Counted from the stretch's first letter, positions 1-7,182 are shown. The stretch is DNA of 25,849 nucleotides from Fimbriimonadaceae bacterium (GCA_022402505.1 JAKRSE010000138.1:1-25849); one strand, 5' to 3'. Program-made: numbers and translations. Notes: generated by a model not told the origin, from the letters alone.

Positions 1-51
1 GACCGAGTGAACGCGTGAGCCGAAGGGCGAACCCGTGAACCCGGGCGGCGG

Positions 52-501
52 TCAGGAGGGACGGGGGCGGCGCTTGGGGCCTTCCATCACCCGGACGATC
101 GATCGCGGAGGCACGGGCTCGGCCGGAGGTCCGGCCAGGGCGACCGCCTGCCGAACCAGAGCGGCCGCGTGGGCATCCAGATCCTCCACCCGCTCCAGCC
201 GGATGTGCCGAATCCGAGCCCCGGCGCCCTTCAGCCGACCCTCAAGATCCTCGAGCTGTACCCCCTGGGAGAACCCGAGGTTCACATACCGGGTGTAGAC
301 CGGGAGGTGGATGAAGTGGTCTCGATTCTTCTCGGTGAACCCGTAGGCCACCCCGACCGCGTTCGTCGCATCCCAGACGGTCTCGATGCACGGAGGCAGG
401 AGCTCCACCAGCCGGTTTCGCAAAGTGCGGGCGAGCTCCTGGGTCGCCGCCGGATAGGGGCTCAGGAACTCAACCCATTCGGGAGATTCGGGCAGGACCA
501 T
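52..501 (-). CDS. DUF1801 (YdhG-like) domain protein
   Basis: Encodes 149 residues with the layout of the DUF1801 family: an N-terminal segment with SPYP followed by LRNRL, a central strand with VGVAYGF, a hydrophobic FIHLPVYTRYVNLGF core, and a C-terminal GRLKGAGARIRHIRL stretch that matches the family's usual ending before its final helix. The biochemical role of the family is not established. I chose the ATG at 501 because the domain begins right there; the same frame is open further upstream, but that extension is arginine/glycine-rich and antisense to nothing conserved. The start lies 2 nt after the stop codon of the VOC gene, so the two are probably co-transcribed and translationally coupled. 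The divergent AraC-type gene next door may control both. The tail (last ~20 residues) is proline/arginine-rich and probably disordered. Confidence 0.8.
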   Translation of the reverse strand: MVLPESPEWVEFLSPYPAATQELARTLRNRLVELLPPCIETVWDATNAVGVAYGFTEKNRDHFIHLPVYTRYVNLGFSQGVQLEDLEGRLKGAGARIRHIRLERVEDLDAHAAALVRQAVALAGPPAEPVPPRSIVRVMEGPKRRPRPS

Positions 502-503
502 GG

Positions 504-857
504 TCAATGGTATCGGCAGATGCTGAAGGTGTTCCCTTCCGTATCCTTCACCCGGGCGATGTCGCAGACGGAGGGGATGGTCACCTTCGGCATGGTGATC
601 TCGCCGCCGTTCGCCACGATCAGCGCCGAGACCCGGTCCACATCGTCCACGGCGATGGAGCATTCAAAGTTGCCGATGACGGTCGGAAAGGGCTCGTCCT
701 GCCGCTTCTGGATGGCCGAATGGAGGCCGCCGACTTCGGTCATGTAGAACCCGGGCGGACCCCAGGCGGTGTATTGCCAGCCGAAGACGGCCCCGTAGAA
801 CCCGACGGCCCGGTCAGGGTCCTCGGCGTTGATGGCGAAGTGGGAAAGCGTGTTCAT
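504..857 (-). CDS. VOC family (glyoxalase-fold) protein
   Basis: Encodes 117 residues forming a single vicinal-oxygen-chelate module pair. The start has the family's typical H-F-A-I strand, then DPDRAVGFYGAVFGW (helix plus the FGW turn), GGLHSAI in the middle, an internal second beta-alpha repeat beginning FECSIAVDDVDRV, and a C-terminal DTEGNTFSI strand whose acidic residue is a usual metal ligand in this superfamily. VOC proteins of this size often act on electrophilic small molecules or confer resistance, but the substrate cannot be read here. ATG 857 puts the first strand at the usual distance from the N-terminus; an in-frame ATG at 875 would add six residues. It is upstream of, and nearly abuts, the DUF1801 gene, and diverges from the AraC-type regulator across only about 50 bp, so shared control is likely. 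Confidence 0.85.
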   Translation of the reverse strand: MNTLSHFAINAEDPDRAVGFYGAVFGWQYTAWGPPGFYMTEVGGLHSAIQKRQDEPFPTVIGNFECSIAVDDVDRVSALIVANGGEITMPKVTIPSVCDIARVKDTEGNTFSICRYH

Positions 858-875
858 CGAGCGTTCTTGAGCCAT

Positions 876-908
876 CCTGCGATTCTTGCACCGCTCGGGA
901 GTGTCGTG
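876..908. promoter_or_regulatory. Short divergent control region, AraC gene / VOC-DUF1801 operon
   Basis: Only about 33-51 bp separate the start codons of the AraC-type regulator (plus) and the VOC gene (minus), so both promoters and any operator must overlap here or extend into the coding sequences. I see no convincing -35/-10 pair and no clear direct-repeat operator; the call rests on gene geometry. Confidence 0.35.
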
Positions 909-1670
909 ATGCAGAATGATCGACAGAAAATGTCGATTTCCTGCCGGCCGGGTGATGCCGGCGTCCTGGTTCGGTTCTGGACCACCGACCACGTTCGGCC
1001 GGAGCCCGTTCTCTGGACCGAGAGCGAGTGGACCAAGCTCGTCTACGCGGCCGAGGGAGCCCTGCTTCTGACCCTCGATCAGGAGAGGCACCTTCTGCCC
1101 GCCAACCGCGCCCTCCTGCTGGGCCCTGGGCAGAGGCACCAGACGAGGACCACGGGCCGAGCCCGGATCAGGACCCTTTTCTTCGCCCCGAGCCTCGCGA
1201 TGCCCGGACGGTCCGGAGCCTTCGAGGTCCGCCCCCTGTTCCGCGAGCTGATCCGCGAGGCCTGCCGGGTGGGCCCGCTGCTGGAATCCGACCCGACCCA
1301 TGCCGCCCTCGCTCGACTCCTCATCTCCGAGGCGGCCTCCGCGCCTGAAGACTCCTTCAGCCTCAAAATGCCGATCGCCGAGTGGGCGACGGACTGGGCC
1401 GAGGCCTTTCTCGCCGATCCCGCCGAAGCCCCGGCGCCCGCCTGCTCGCGACGGACCCTGGAGCGCACGATTCTCCGAGAGACCGGCCTCACCCTGGGCG
1501 AGTGGAGCCGCCAGGCCCGCATGATGGCCGGGGTCCGCCTCCTCGCCGAAGGGGCTGCGGTCCAGGAAGCCGCCATGGCCGCCGGCTACCGGACCGCGGG
1601 AGGATTCATCCAATCACACCGACGGTTCTTCGGGCGGACGCCCGGCCGGAGGCTTCAAAGCTCAGACTGA
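909..1670 (+). CDS. AraC-family transcriptional regulator
   Basis: Encodes about 253 residues. The N-terminal two thirds looks like a cupin-type sensor (a run of short beta strands: VRFWTTDHV, TKLVYAAEGALLLT, HLLPANRALLLGPGQRHQT), matching the AraC_binding arrangement. The C-terminal ~85 residues hold the double helix-turn-helix: RRTLERTILRETGLTLGEWSRQARM is the first recognition helix and linker, and VQEAAMAAGYRTAGGFIQSH-RRFFGRTPGR is the conserved second HTH ending, with the F-x-R-x-F-G-x-T-P signature. ATG 909 is taken as start; ATG 930 is a possible shorter one. No strong Shine-Dalgarno is visible for either. The gene diverges from the VOC/DUF1801 pair, the classic layout of a local regulator. 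The inducer is unknown. Confidence 0.85.
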   Translation: MQNDRQKMSISCRPGDAGVLVRFWTTDHVRPEPVLWTESEWTKLVYAAEGALLLTLDQERHLLPANRALLLGPGQRHQTRTTGRARIRTLFFAPSLAMPGRSGAFEVRPLFRELIREACRVGPLLESDPTHAALARLLISEAASAPEDSFSLKMPIAEWATDWAEAFLADPAEAPAPACSRRTLERTILRETGLTLGEWSRQARMMAGVRLLAEGAAVQEAAMAAGYRTAGGFIQSHRRFFGRTPGRRLQSSD

Positions 1671-1692
1671 GCGAGGACGCAAACTGATGTCG

Positions 1693-1699
1693 GTATGAT
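1693..1699 (+). promoter_or_regulatory. GTAnnnT -10-like element before membrane-protein gene
   Basis: GTATGAT preceded by CG, with its last base 10 nt before ATG 1710. It is one of several CGGTAnnnT elements placed just upstream of start codons in this window. If it is the -10 box, transcription starts around 1705-1707 and ATG 1695 cannot be the translation start. Confidence 0.4.
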
Positions 1700-1709
1700 C
1701 AAGGAGGAC

Positions 1710-2957
1710 ATGAGGCCCATCGGCGAAATTCCTCCAGAAAGAATGGCGCCTCGGCCGGCCGCCGGAGACCTGATCCTCCTGGCGATCTTCGCCTTCACGC
1801 TCGCGGCCGTCTCGTTCCGAGGACTCTCCCCCTATGTCATCCTGCAGACCGCTCCCGGGTACGAATTCGGCTTCGCCCGCCGAGGCCTCCTCGGATTCCT
1901 GATCGGCCGCGTCTCCGAAGACGCCCTGCTCGGGATGCTGATTCTCGGGGCCGGGGGAATCGTGCTGGCGACCGTGATGGTTCTGGTCCTGCTCCGTGAA
2001 TGGTCGCGCCTGCTCCCGAACCGAGTGGACGCCGGACTCATCGCGCTGCCCGTCCTCGCCTCGTCGTTCACCCTTCAGCAGTGGGCGAGCGACCTCGGAC
2101 GGGCCGACATCTGGGCCGTTTCCGCCCTGGCCGCCGTCGCCTGGGCGGTCATCCGAGGAGCCTGGAACCTCGCGCTCGGCTTCGCTGTGGCGTCCGGTTT
2201 GATCCTGGCCCTGATGCATGAAGGCGTCGCGTTCTGGTTCTGCATCGCCTCGGCCGGGCTGTTGTGGAGCGTCGCCGCAAGCGGACGGCAGAAGATCGCG
2301 GCCCTCGTGGCCGGAGCAGCCGGGCTCGCCGTCGCCGCCTTCGTCGCCATCCGCTTCCCCTTGAAGAATGTCGTGACCGAGGAGCGGCTCCTTCAGGCCA
2401 TGGAGGGGAGGTTCGCCGCGCGGACCATCGGGGAATGGCGTCCGTTCGAGGACTTCTTCTCAGTCGACGGCTTGACCGACCCGTTTCATCCGCTCCTGAT
2501 GCACCTGGCCGACCCTCGCGATCAAATCGCCGAGGCCCTCTCCCGACTCTTCAGCCTGGGCAGTCTGACGGCCCACCTCTGGTTCTTCGTGCTCTTCGGT
2601 CCGGTTCTGGCCGCCGCCGCCGTCCTGCTTGGGAAGATGATCGCCCGGGAACGGTCGCGGCTGACGATCCTGGGCGCCGTCTGCCTCGTTCCTCTGCTGC
2701 TGGGGTTCGTCGCCATCGACTACGGCCGGTGGTGGTCGATGGCGTTTCTCAGCCTGACCCTGCTGGTTCCCTCGGCCCTGATCGCCCGGGGACGAGCTTC
2801 GGAATTTGCCGAGGCCGTCCGAGAGAGCCGGGTCTGGATCGCCGCCGCCATCGTGTGGAGCCTCGCGGTCGGCCCGGTCTCGACCACCCTGGAATCGATC
2901 CGCTGGGAGGAGGCGAAATGGCGGATCATCGAGATGTTCTCCATGCTCGCCGGCTAG
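1710..2957 (+). CDS. Polytopic inner-membrane protein, family not recognised
   Basis: Encodes about 415 residues with roughly nine hydrophobic segments: LILLAIFAFTLAAVSF near the N-terminus, two in residues ~60-100, two around residues 125-165, two around 180-225, then a hydrophilic stretch (KNVVTEERLLQAMEG to DPRDQIAEAL) likely outside the membrane, followed by four further segments to the C-terminus. The motif GYEFGFARRGLLG between the first two segments resembles the G-F-x-R-R-G-L-x-G loop seen in uncharacterised multi-pass proteins related to membrane glycosyltransferases, and LMHEGVAFWF is another possible loop motif. I do not assign a function. ATG 1710 follows AAGGAGGA almost directly; ATG 1695, five codons upstream, is an alternative but has no ribosome site and overlaps a -10-like element. 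The stop codon coincides with the first bases of repeat copy 1. Confidence 0.7.
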   Translation: MRPIGEIPPERMAPRPAAGDLILLAIFAFTLAAVSFRGLSPYVILQTAPGYEFGFARRGLLGFLIGRVSEDALLGMLILGAGGIVLATVMVLVLLREWSRLLPNRVDAGLIALPVLASSFTLQQWASDLGRADIWAVSALAAVAWAVIRGAWNLALGFAVASGLILALMHEGVAFWFCIASAGLLWSVAASGRQKIAALVAGAAGLAVAAFVAIRFPLKNVVTEERLLQAMEGRFAARTIGEWRPFEDFFSVDGLTDPFHPLLMHLADPRDQIAEALSRLFSLGSLTAHLWFFVLFGPVLAAAAVLLGKMIARERSRLTILGAVCLVPLLLGFVAIDYGRWWSMAFLSLTLLVPSALIARGRASEFAEAVRESRVWIAAAIVWSLAVGPVSTTLESIRWEEAKWRIIEMFSMLAG

Positions 2958-3262
2958 GACCTGTTCACGCGTTTTCGAACCCGAGGCGATGGAGGCTCTT
3001 TCTGATCTCGGCGAGGGCCGACCCTGGGGTGCCCCGACCTGACGGCCGACTCAAGCCTGATGACGAAAGCCGTGACGGTTGGTCGGCCGCAGGTCGGGAA
3101 GCAGGGGGCTCGGCCATCGCGACGCACAACAGGGACCGTCGCTTGAACCTGGCCTGCGCCGGATCATGGCCTTTCCGCTTCGAGCCGGGCCGGCGGTCCG
3201 TCGACAGGCCAGGGCACCCACTGTCAGGCGGGCGCGAGTAGACAGGAACGTGTGAGCACGCC
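2954..3262 (+). repeat. Diverged intergenic repeat, copy 1 (interrupted)
   Basis: Starts with CTAG containing the stop codon of the preceding gene. It aligns with copy 2 through CTAG..CCTGTTC.CGC, CCGAGGCG.TGGAGG, a CT..CTG.TCTC.GCG block, GGTGCC, then after a gap GGGAAGCAGGGGG-CTCGGCC, and after a second gap TGCGCCGG. The outer boundaries are approximate; the region beyond about 3170 is only weakly alignable. No open frame here has coding character. Confidence 0.55.
3036..3095. repeat. Inverted-repeat-bounded segment inside repeat copy 1
   Basis: The left arm GACCTGACGGCCGAC (3036-3050) and right arm GTCGGCCGCAGGTC (3082-3095) are complementary over 14 bp with one bulged A. They enclose about 31 nt. 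The segment occupies the place where copy 2 has only about 11 nt between GGTGCC and GGGAAGCAG. It could be a small inserted element or a long-stem hairpin acting as a bidirectional terminator for the two convergent genes. Confidence 0.5.
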
Positions 3263-3396
3263 CTAGCCCTGTTCCCGCCTTCATGGGTCCGAGGCGGTGG
3301 AGGTTCCTGCTGTTCTCAGCGGGAGCCATTCGCAAGGTGCCTGGCCTCATGAGGGAAGCAGGGGGGCTCGGCCTTCGGAGTGCGCCGGCTGAACAG
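3263..3396 (+). repeat. Diverged intergenic repeat, copy 2 (uninterrupted)
   Basis: CTAG-CCCTGTTC-CCGCC, then CCGAGGCGGTGGAGG, TGCTGTTCTCAGCGGGAGCC, AAGGTGCC, and GGGAAGCAGGGGGGCTCGGCC follow each other without the insertion seen in copy 1. Same orientation as copy 1. The short open frame reading GPRRWRFLLFSAGAI here is considered incidental. Together with copy 1 and the hairpin it accounts for the whole gene-free region 2958-3436. Confidence 0.55.
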
Positions 3397-3421
3397 CTCC
3401 CCTGGTTTGAAGCCAGGGGAG
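3397..3421. terminator. Perfect 9-bp hairpin downstream of the cyclophilin operon
   Basis: CTCCCCTGG (3397-3405), a 7-nt loop, and CCAGGGGAG (3413-3421) form a perfect stem just beyond the 3' end of the minus-strand prolyl isomerase pair. No T-run follows on either strand, so it would be a non-canonical terminator, an RNA-stabilising stem, or part of the adjacent repeat. Confidence 0.4.
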
Positions 3422-3436
3422 TGTGGACGCACGGGG

Positions 3437-3967
3437 TCAGGCCAGAGGCCAGGTCTGAACCGTGACCGACTCCATCACCGCCGGATTCTCATCCAGCGGG
3501 TTGTCGTTGCGGTCCCGCTTCAGGGCGACGATCTTGTCGACGACATCCAGGCCGTCGATGACCCGACCGAAGACGGTGTACTGGCGGTCCAGATGCGGCA
3601 CCCGGTCCACGCAGACGAAGAACTGGCTGCCGGCCGAGTTCGGATCGCTGGTCCGAGCCATGCTCAGAATCCCCTTGGTGTGGGGAATCTCGTTGAACTC
3701 GGCCGGCACCGTATAGCCCGGGCCGCCCGTGCCGTGCAGGTGTCGAGGCTTGTCCTTGGTGTTCGGGTCGCCGCCCTGGATCACGAAGCCGGGGATGATC
3801 CGGTGGAACTTCACGCCGTTGTAGAAGCCGTCGCTGCTCAGCTTCTTGAAGCTCTCGACGTGCTTCGGAGCGACCTCGGGGAAGAACTGAAAGACCATGC
3901 GGCCGAGGTTGGTCTCCACGACCACGACCTCTTCGCCCGCCACCGCATCCTTCGGGACGAAGCTCAC
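3437..3967 (-). CDS. Cyclophilin-type peptidyl-prolyl cis-trans isomerase (no signal peptide)
   Basis: Encodes 176 residues that are almost entirely the cyclophilin domain. Diagnostic motifs in order: VVVETNLGRMVFQFFPEVAPKHV (family start), FHRIIPGFVIQGGDP with the catalytic Arg and the GGDP turn, GILSMARTSDPNSAGSQFF substrate-groove residues, and YTVFGRVIDGLDVVDKI. The enzyme isomerises Xaa-Pro bonds and assists folding. The start is the GTG at 3965-3967, which overlaps the TGA of the upstream paralogue and is preceded by AAGGAGGAGG at a good distance; that purine run encodes the paralogue's C-terminus. There is no signal sequence, so the product is probably cytoplasmic, unlike its partner. 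Translational coupling implies fixed co-expression. Confidence 0.92.
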   Translation of the reverse strand: MSFVPKDAVAGEEVVVVETNLGRMVFQFFPEVAPKHVESFKKLSSDGFYNGVKFHRIIPGFVIQGGDPNTKDKPRHLHGTGGPGYTVPAEFNEIPHTKGILSMARTSDPNSAGSQFFVCVDRVPHLDRQYTVFGRVIDGLDVVDKIVALKRDRNDNPLDENPAVMESVTVQTWPLA

Positions 3968-4707
3968 TGAGCCTCCTCCTTCGGTGCGGCCGGACCGTCG
4001 GCCTTCACCCCGTCGACCGGCCACTTGTCCATCCGGATCGACTTGACCACGACCGCGTTGGCCGGCTCGACCGAACCGTTGTTGTTCACGTCGCCCGTCT
4101 TCACAATCTGGTCGATCACGGTCATTCCGGCCACGGTCTCACCGAAGGCCGAATACTGCCCGTTCAGGCCCTCGTTGTCGGCCTGCATGATGAAGAACTG
4201 GCTGCTGGCCGAGTTCGGATCGTTGCTGCGGGCCATGCTCAGGACGCCGCGCTTGTGGCTCAGGTCGCTGGGCTCCAGGGCGACCATCCGCTCCCGGCCT
4301 CCCTCCATGAATCCGCCGGTGCCCCACTCGGCCGCTCGACTCATCTCCTTGGAGTTCGGGTCGCCGCCCTGGATCATGAAGCCCAGGATGCAGCGGTGGA
4401 ACCGAGTGCCGTCATAGAACTTGCGGCCGACCAGGTCCTTGAAGTTTTCGACATGCTTCGGCGCCTTGTCCGGGCGGAACCGAACCACGATCTTGCCCTT
4501 GTCGGTGTCGATGACCGCCACTTCCTCGCCGGGCTGAACCGTGGCCGAGACTTCGGCGGCCGGCTCCGGCTTGGGGGTCACCGCCGCTTCGGTTTCGGCT
4601 TCGGGAGTCGGGGCAGGCTCGGTCGGAGCGGGCTCGGACGGGGCGCAGCCCCAGGCCAGGCTGAACGCCGCCACGGCCAACGTCGGGATCCAGAACGGAA
4701 CCTTCAT
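3964..4707 (-). CDS. Exported, probably lipid-anchored cyclophilin-type prolyl isomerase
   Basis: Encodes 247 residues. A signal sequence (MKVPFWIPTLAVAAFSLAWGC) ends with a cysteine at residue 21; A-W-G-C is a poor but possible lipobox, so a lipoprotein is likely but not certain. Residues ~22-57 are a Pro/Glu/Ala/Thr-rich linker typical of a tether. The cyclophilin domain follows: VAVIDTDKGKIVVRFRPDKAPKHVENF, FHRCILGFMIQGGDP with catalytic Arg, GVLSMARSNDPNSASSQFF and YSAFGETVAGMTVIDQI. A Lys/Glu/Pro-rich tail of ~15 residues ends the protein. It probably acts on secreted proteins in the envelope. A GTACCAT element 7 nt before the ATG and the absence of a Shine-Dalgarno suggest a leaderless message. 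The downstream gene overlaps its stop. Confidence 0.9.
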   Translation of the reverse strand: MKVPFWIPTLAVAAFSLAWGCAPSEPAPTEPAPTPEAETEAAVTPKPEPAAEVSATVQPGEEVAVIDTDKGKIVVRFRPDKAPKHVENFKDLVGRKFYDGTRFHRCILGFMIQGGDPNSKEMSRAAEWGTGGFMEGGRERMVALEPSDLSHKRGVLSMARSNDPNSASSQFFIMQADNEGLNGQYSAFGETVAGMTVIDQIVKTGDVNNNGSVEPANAVVVKSIRMDKWPVDGVKADGPAAPKEEAQ

Positions 4708-4714
4708 AGGTTTG

Positions 4715-4721
4715 ATGGTAC
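4715..4721 (-). promoter_or_regulatory. GTAnnnT -10-like element before exported cyclophilin gene
   Basis: On the minus strand CCGGTACCAT is followed by 7 nt and then the ATG at 4707. Nothing resembling a Shine-Dalgarno lies between. The spacing fits a transcript that begins at or next to the AUG. Confidence 0.5.
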
Positions 4722-4804
4722 CGGCGCAGCGAAAACCGCCTCCGGGAGGGACCGCCGGTCGAAAAACCTCAAGCGACACTCCAGAGATCGGGTCTGCCGC
4801 CCGA

Positions 4805-4846
4805 ACATCTGATGTGGAGCCGTTCCGGGCCCGGCATATCTGCCGG
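4805..4846. promoter_or_regulatory. Two palindromes upstream of the HD-GYP/pilus operon
   Basis: ACATC-T-GATGT (4805-4815) is a perfect odd palindrome, and CCGGCA-TATC-TGCCGG (4831-4846) is a perfect 6-bp inverted repeat that can extend to GGGC/GCCC with a 2-nt bulge. Both lie 20-60 nt before the first start codon of the pilus operon, where an operator or leader hairpin would be expected. CATAT/TATCT within the second could serve as a -10. Function is inferred from position only. Confidence 0.35.
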
Positions 4847-4867
4847 CTGCCCCTGAGGACGGATGGC

Positions 4868-6100
4868 ATGGCAGCGATGTGGGAACTGGGTGCAGCGGCA
4901 GGAGCCGGATTGGCAGCGGGCATGGTCGGCATGCGCCTCCTCGCCGGGCGATCCAGGAGGAAGGGGCCCGCCCTCTCCGAGAGCGCCCTGGCCGCCGCCT
5001 GTGAACGCATGAGCGAGACGGGAGGAGATGACGACTCGCTCGCCCAGGCCGTCGCCTCAGCCGCCCGACTGGTCGGCGCCGAAGCCGCCGGACTCTACCT
5101 GACCGAAGGCGAAGGCATCCTCTTCATCTGCGCCGCCACCTGGACGAGCCGCGATTCCGTCGCCTTTCCCCGCCTCGTCACCATGGGACAGGGCCTGATC
5201 GGTCACGCCGTGGAACTGGGTCAGGAGATTCGAGCCTCGCGCAACGGCGAGGACCCCGGCGCCCTGATCGAGCTGGACTCCAGAACCCAAGCGGTCGTCG
5301 TTCTTCCCCTCTCCACCGCCCACCACCCCGCCGGAGGCACCCAGAGGGTCAACCGGGTTGTCGGCGCCCTCGTTCTCAGCCACTTTTCCGACGTCAAGGC
5401 TCTGGCCGGAGCCGGACTGGAACCCGCCCGAGCCGCCGCCTCCGTGCTCGCAATGGCCATCGGCTACCGAATGCTCGAGCAGTTCCAGCAGGAGACGCTG
5501 GTCCAGGCGATGCAGGCCGTTTCGCACCACCTGGAAGAGAAGGATCCCTATGTGGCCGGGCATTCGCACCGGGCGGGAGCGCTGGCCCTGCTCATCGGTC
5601 GCCGACTCCAGCTCGACCGCACCTCCCTCGATCACCTGCGCCTGGGGATGGCCCTGCACGACATCGGCAAGGTCGCCGTCTCCGACGAGATCCTGCACAA
5701 GACCACGAAGCTGACCGACGAAGAGTTCCGACAGATCGCCCGGCACACTGAGGTCGGGTTCGAAATCTGCCGGCCGCTCCGACTCCCGCCCGAAGTCCTT
5801 TCGATCATCCGCAGCCACCACGAACGGCTGGATGGTTCGGGCTACCCGGACGGACTCCGCGCCGACGAGATGCCGCTGATCCTCCGCATCGCCGGAGTCA
5901 GCATCGCCTACGACGCCATGAAGTCCAAGCGGCCGTGGCGACCCGCCCTCACGGCAGCCGAAACCCTGACCGAACTCGCCAAGGTCGCCGGCCGCCATGT
6001 GGACCCGACGGTCGTCCAGGCCCTCCAGTCCGTGGTCACGGAAGGCGACTACTTCGACATCTATCCTGAAGACCGACCGGAACGACTGGGGGCCGCATGA
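4868..6100 (+). CDS. Membrane-anchored GAF/HD-GYP cyclic-di-GMP phosphodiesterase
   Basis: Encodes 410 residues. Residues ~5-27 (ELGAAAGAGLAAGMVGMRLLAG followed by arginines) are a short N-terminal membrane anchor or glycine-zipper-like helix; ~40-205 resemble a GAF sensor; ~210-395 form an HD-GYP domain. Key residues: H264-D265 in ALHDIGK, then RHTEVG, H317-H318 in the SHHERLDGSGYPDG block, and G325-Y326-P327, the triad that defines HD-GYP enzymes; all expected metal-ligand motifs look intact. Such enzymes hydrolyse c-di-GMP (some c-GAMP). ATG 4868 is preceded by GAGGACGGA; ATG 4877 is an alternative. The TGA overlaps the pilM ATG by 4 nt, making it the first gene of the pilus operon, so its output is probably tied to pilus assembly or motility. 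Confidence 0.9.
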   Translation: MAAMWELGAAAGAGLAAGMVGMRLLAGRSRRKGPALSESALAAACERMSETGGDDDSLAQAVASAARLVGAEAAGLYLTEGEGILFICAATWTSRDSVAFPRLVTMGQGLIGHAVELGQEIRASRNGEDPGALIELDSRTQAVVVLPLSTAHHPAGGTQRVNRVVGALVLSHFSDVKALAGAGLEPARAAASVLAMAIGYRMLEQFQQETLVQAMQAVSHHLEEKDPYVAGHSHRAGALALLIGRRLQLDRTSLDHLRLGMALHDIGKVAVSDEILHKTTKLTDEEFRQIARHTEVGFEICRPLRLPPEVLSIIRSHHERLDGSGYPDGLRADEMPLILRIAGVSIAYDAMKSKRPWRPALTAAETLTELAKVAGRHVDPTVVQALQSVVTEGDYFDIYPEDRPERLGAA

Positions 6101-7182
6101 GCCCGGCGCTCGGAGTGGACCTGGGACGCGGCGAAATCAAGGTCGCCGCCCTCGCCCGGACCCATCGCAAGATCCGGGTCGTGGGCGTCGCCGTGCTGCC
6201 CGCCAAGCCGGACGATCCTCGATCGGCGGCGCGAAGCCTGCAGAAGCTCTGCCAGGCCCGAGGCTGGTCCGGAGCTCCCTGCGCCTTCGGAGTCGATCTC
6301 GACGAGACGACCCTGAAATGGACTCAGATGCCGCCCGTCGCCCCGGAAGACCGTCTCGGCGCGGCCGGGTCGATCATCCGCCGGGATCTCAACTCGCCGC
6401 TGGAAGAGACGTTCCTCGCCCTCCATTCCGGAGCGGACGACGAATCGCTGATCACCGCCGTTCATCGGGACTCGCTCGACCGCCGAGCCAACCTTCTGCT
6501 CGGGATCGGGCTCCAGCCGGTCCACGCCGAATTCGAAGGCCTCTCGATCCACCGCCTGGTTCAAAAGGCGCGGGCCGGGATGGTCGGAGGGGCCAGCACC
6601 ACCGTCGTCGATCTGGGCCGACGATCCACCCGGATGTACATTCTCCAGGGGAACCGCTTCCGGTTCTCCCGCACCATCGCCTTCGGGGCCGACGGACTGA
6701 TCCAGCGGCTTGTGAACGACCTGGACATCGGCCCGGATGAGGCGGTCGAGCTGCTTCACGACCCGGATTCCTACCTCACGATTCAGGGCTCGCTCCATCT
6801 GCCGTTTCGGAACAGCCATGCGGTCGTTTCGGTGGTCGAAGAGCTCCGGCTCCTGGCCCGCGAGTTCAGCCGGCTCATCAAGTACTTCCGATCGATCCAC
6901 CCCAGCCGCAGCTTCGGAGGACTGCTGGACGCCTTCCAGCTCACCGGCGGCCTGGCCGGCCTGATCGGACTCAGCGACTTCATCGGCCAAGAGGTCGGGA
7001 TGGCGGTTCAGTCGTTGAACCCCTTCGCCGGACTCGCCATGGACCTTCCCGCCGACGAACTCCGATCGGCCCTCATCTCTCCGAACCGGTTCGCCGCCGC
7101 CGTGGGCCTCGCCCTGGCGCTCGAACCGGATTTCGCCGCCCCTGCCCGAGAGGTCGGACATGTCTGGACCCGCGACGCTTGA
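6097..7182 (+). CDS. pilM: PilM, actin-like ATPase of type IV pilus alignment complex
   Basis: Encodes 361 residues, the usual PilM length. Actin/FtsA-fold nucleotide sites are visible: GVDLGRGEIKVAAL at the N-terminus (phosphate-1), VVDLGRRSTRMYIL around residues 170-183 (phosphate-2; the usual Thr/Ser positions are partly replaced by Arg-Arg-Ser-Thr), and LTGGLAGL around residues 282-289 (adenosine motif). PilM is cytoplasmic and docks on the N-terminal peptide of PilN at the inner membrane, linking the assembly ATPase side to the periplasmic complex. The ATG overlaps the HD-GYP stop by 4 nt, and its own 3' end overlaps pilN by 23 nt, an unusually long overlap for this operon. Identity is supported by fold motifs and gene order. 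Confidence 0.9.
   Translation: MSPALGVDLGRGEIKVAALARTHRKIRVVGVAVLPAKPDDPRSAARSLQKLCQARGWSGAPCAFGVDLDETTLKWTQMPPVAPEDRLGAAGSIIRRDLNSPLEETFLALHSGADDESLITAVHRDSLDRRANLLLGIGLQPVHAEFEGLSIHRLVQKARAGMVGGASTTVVDLGRRSTRMYILQGNRFRFSRTIAFGADGLIQRLVNDLDIGPDEAVELLHDPDSYLTIQGSLHLPFRNSHAVVSVVEELRLLAREFSRLIKYFRSIHPSRSFGGLLDAFQLTGGLAGLIGLSDFIGQEVGMAVQSLNPFAGLAMDLPADELRSALISPNRFAAAVGLALALEPDFAAPAREVGHVWTRDA

Noticed and set aside
3283..3465. Short plus-strand open frame of 60 codons in the convergent gap
   Set aside because: It lies in the repeat region, has no ribosome site, and the equivalent frame in copy 1 is not preserved; considered incidental.
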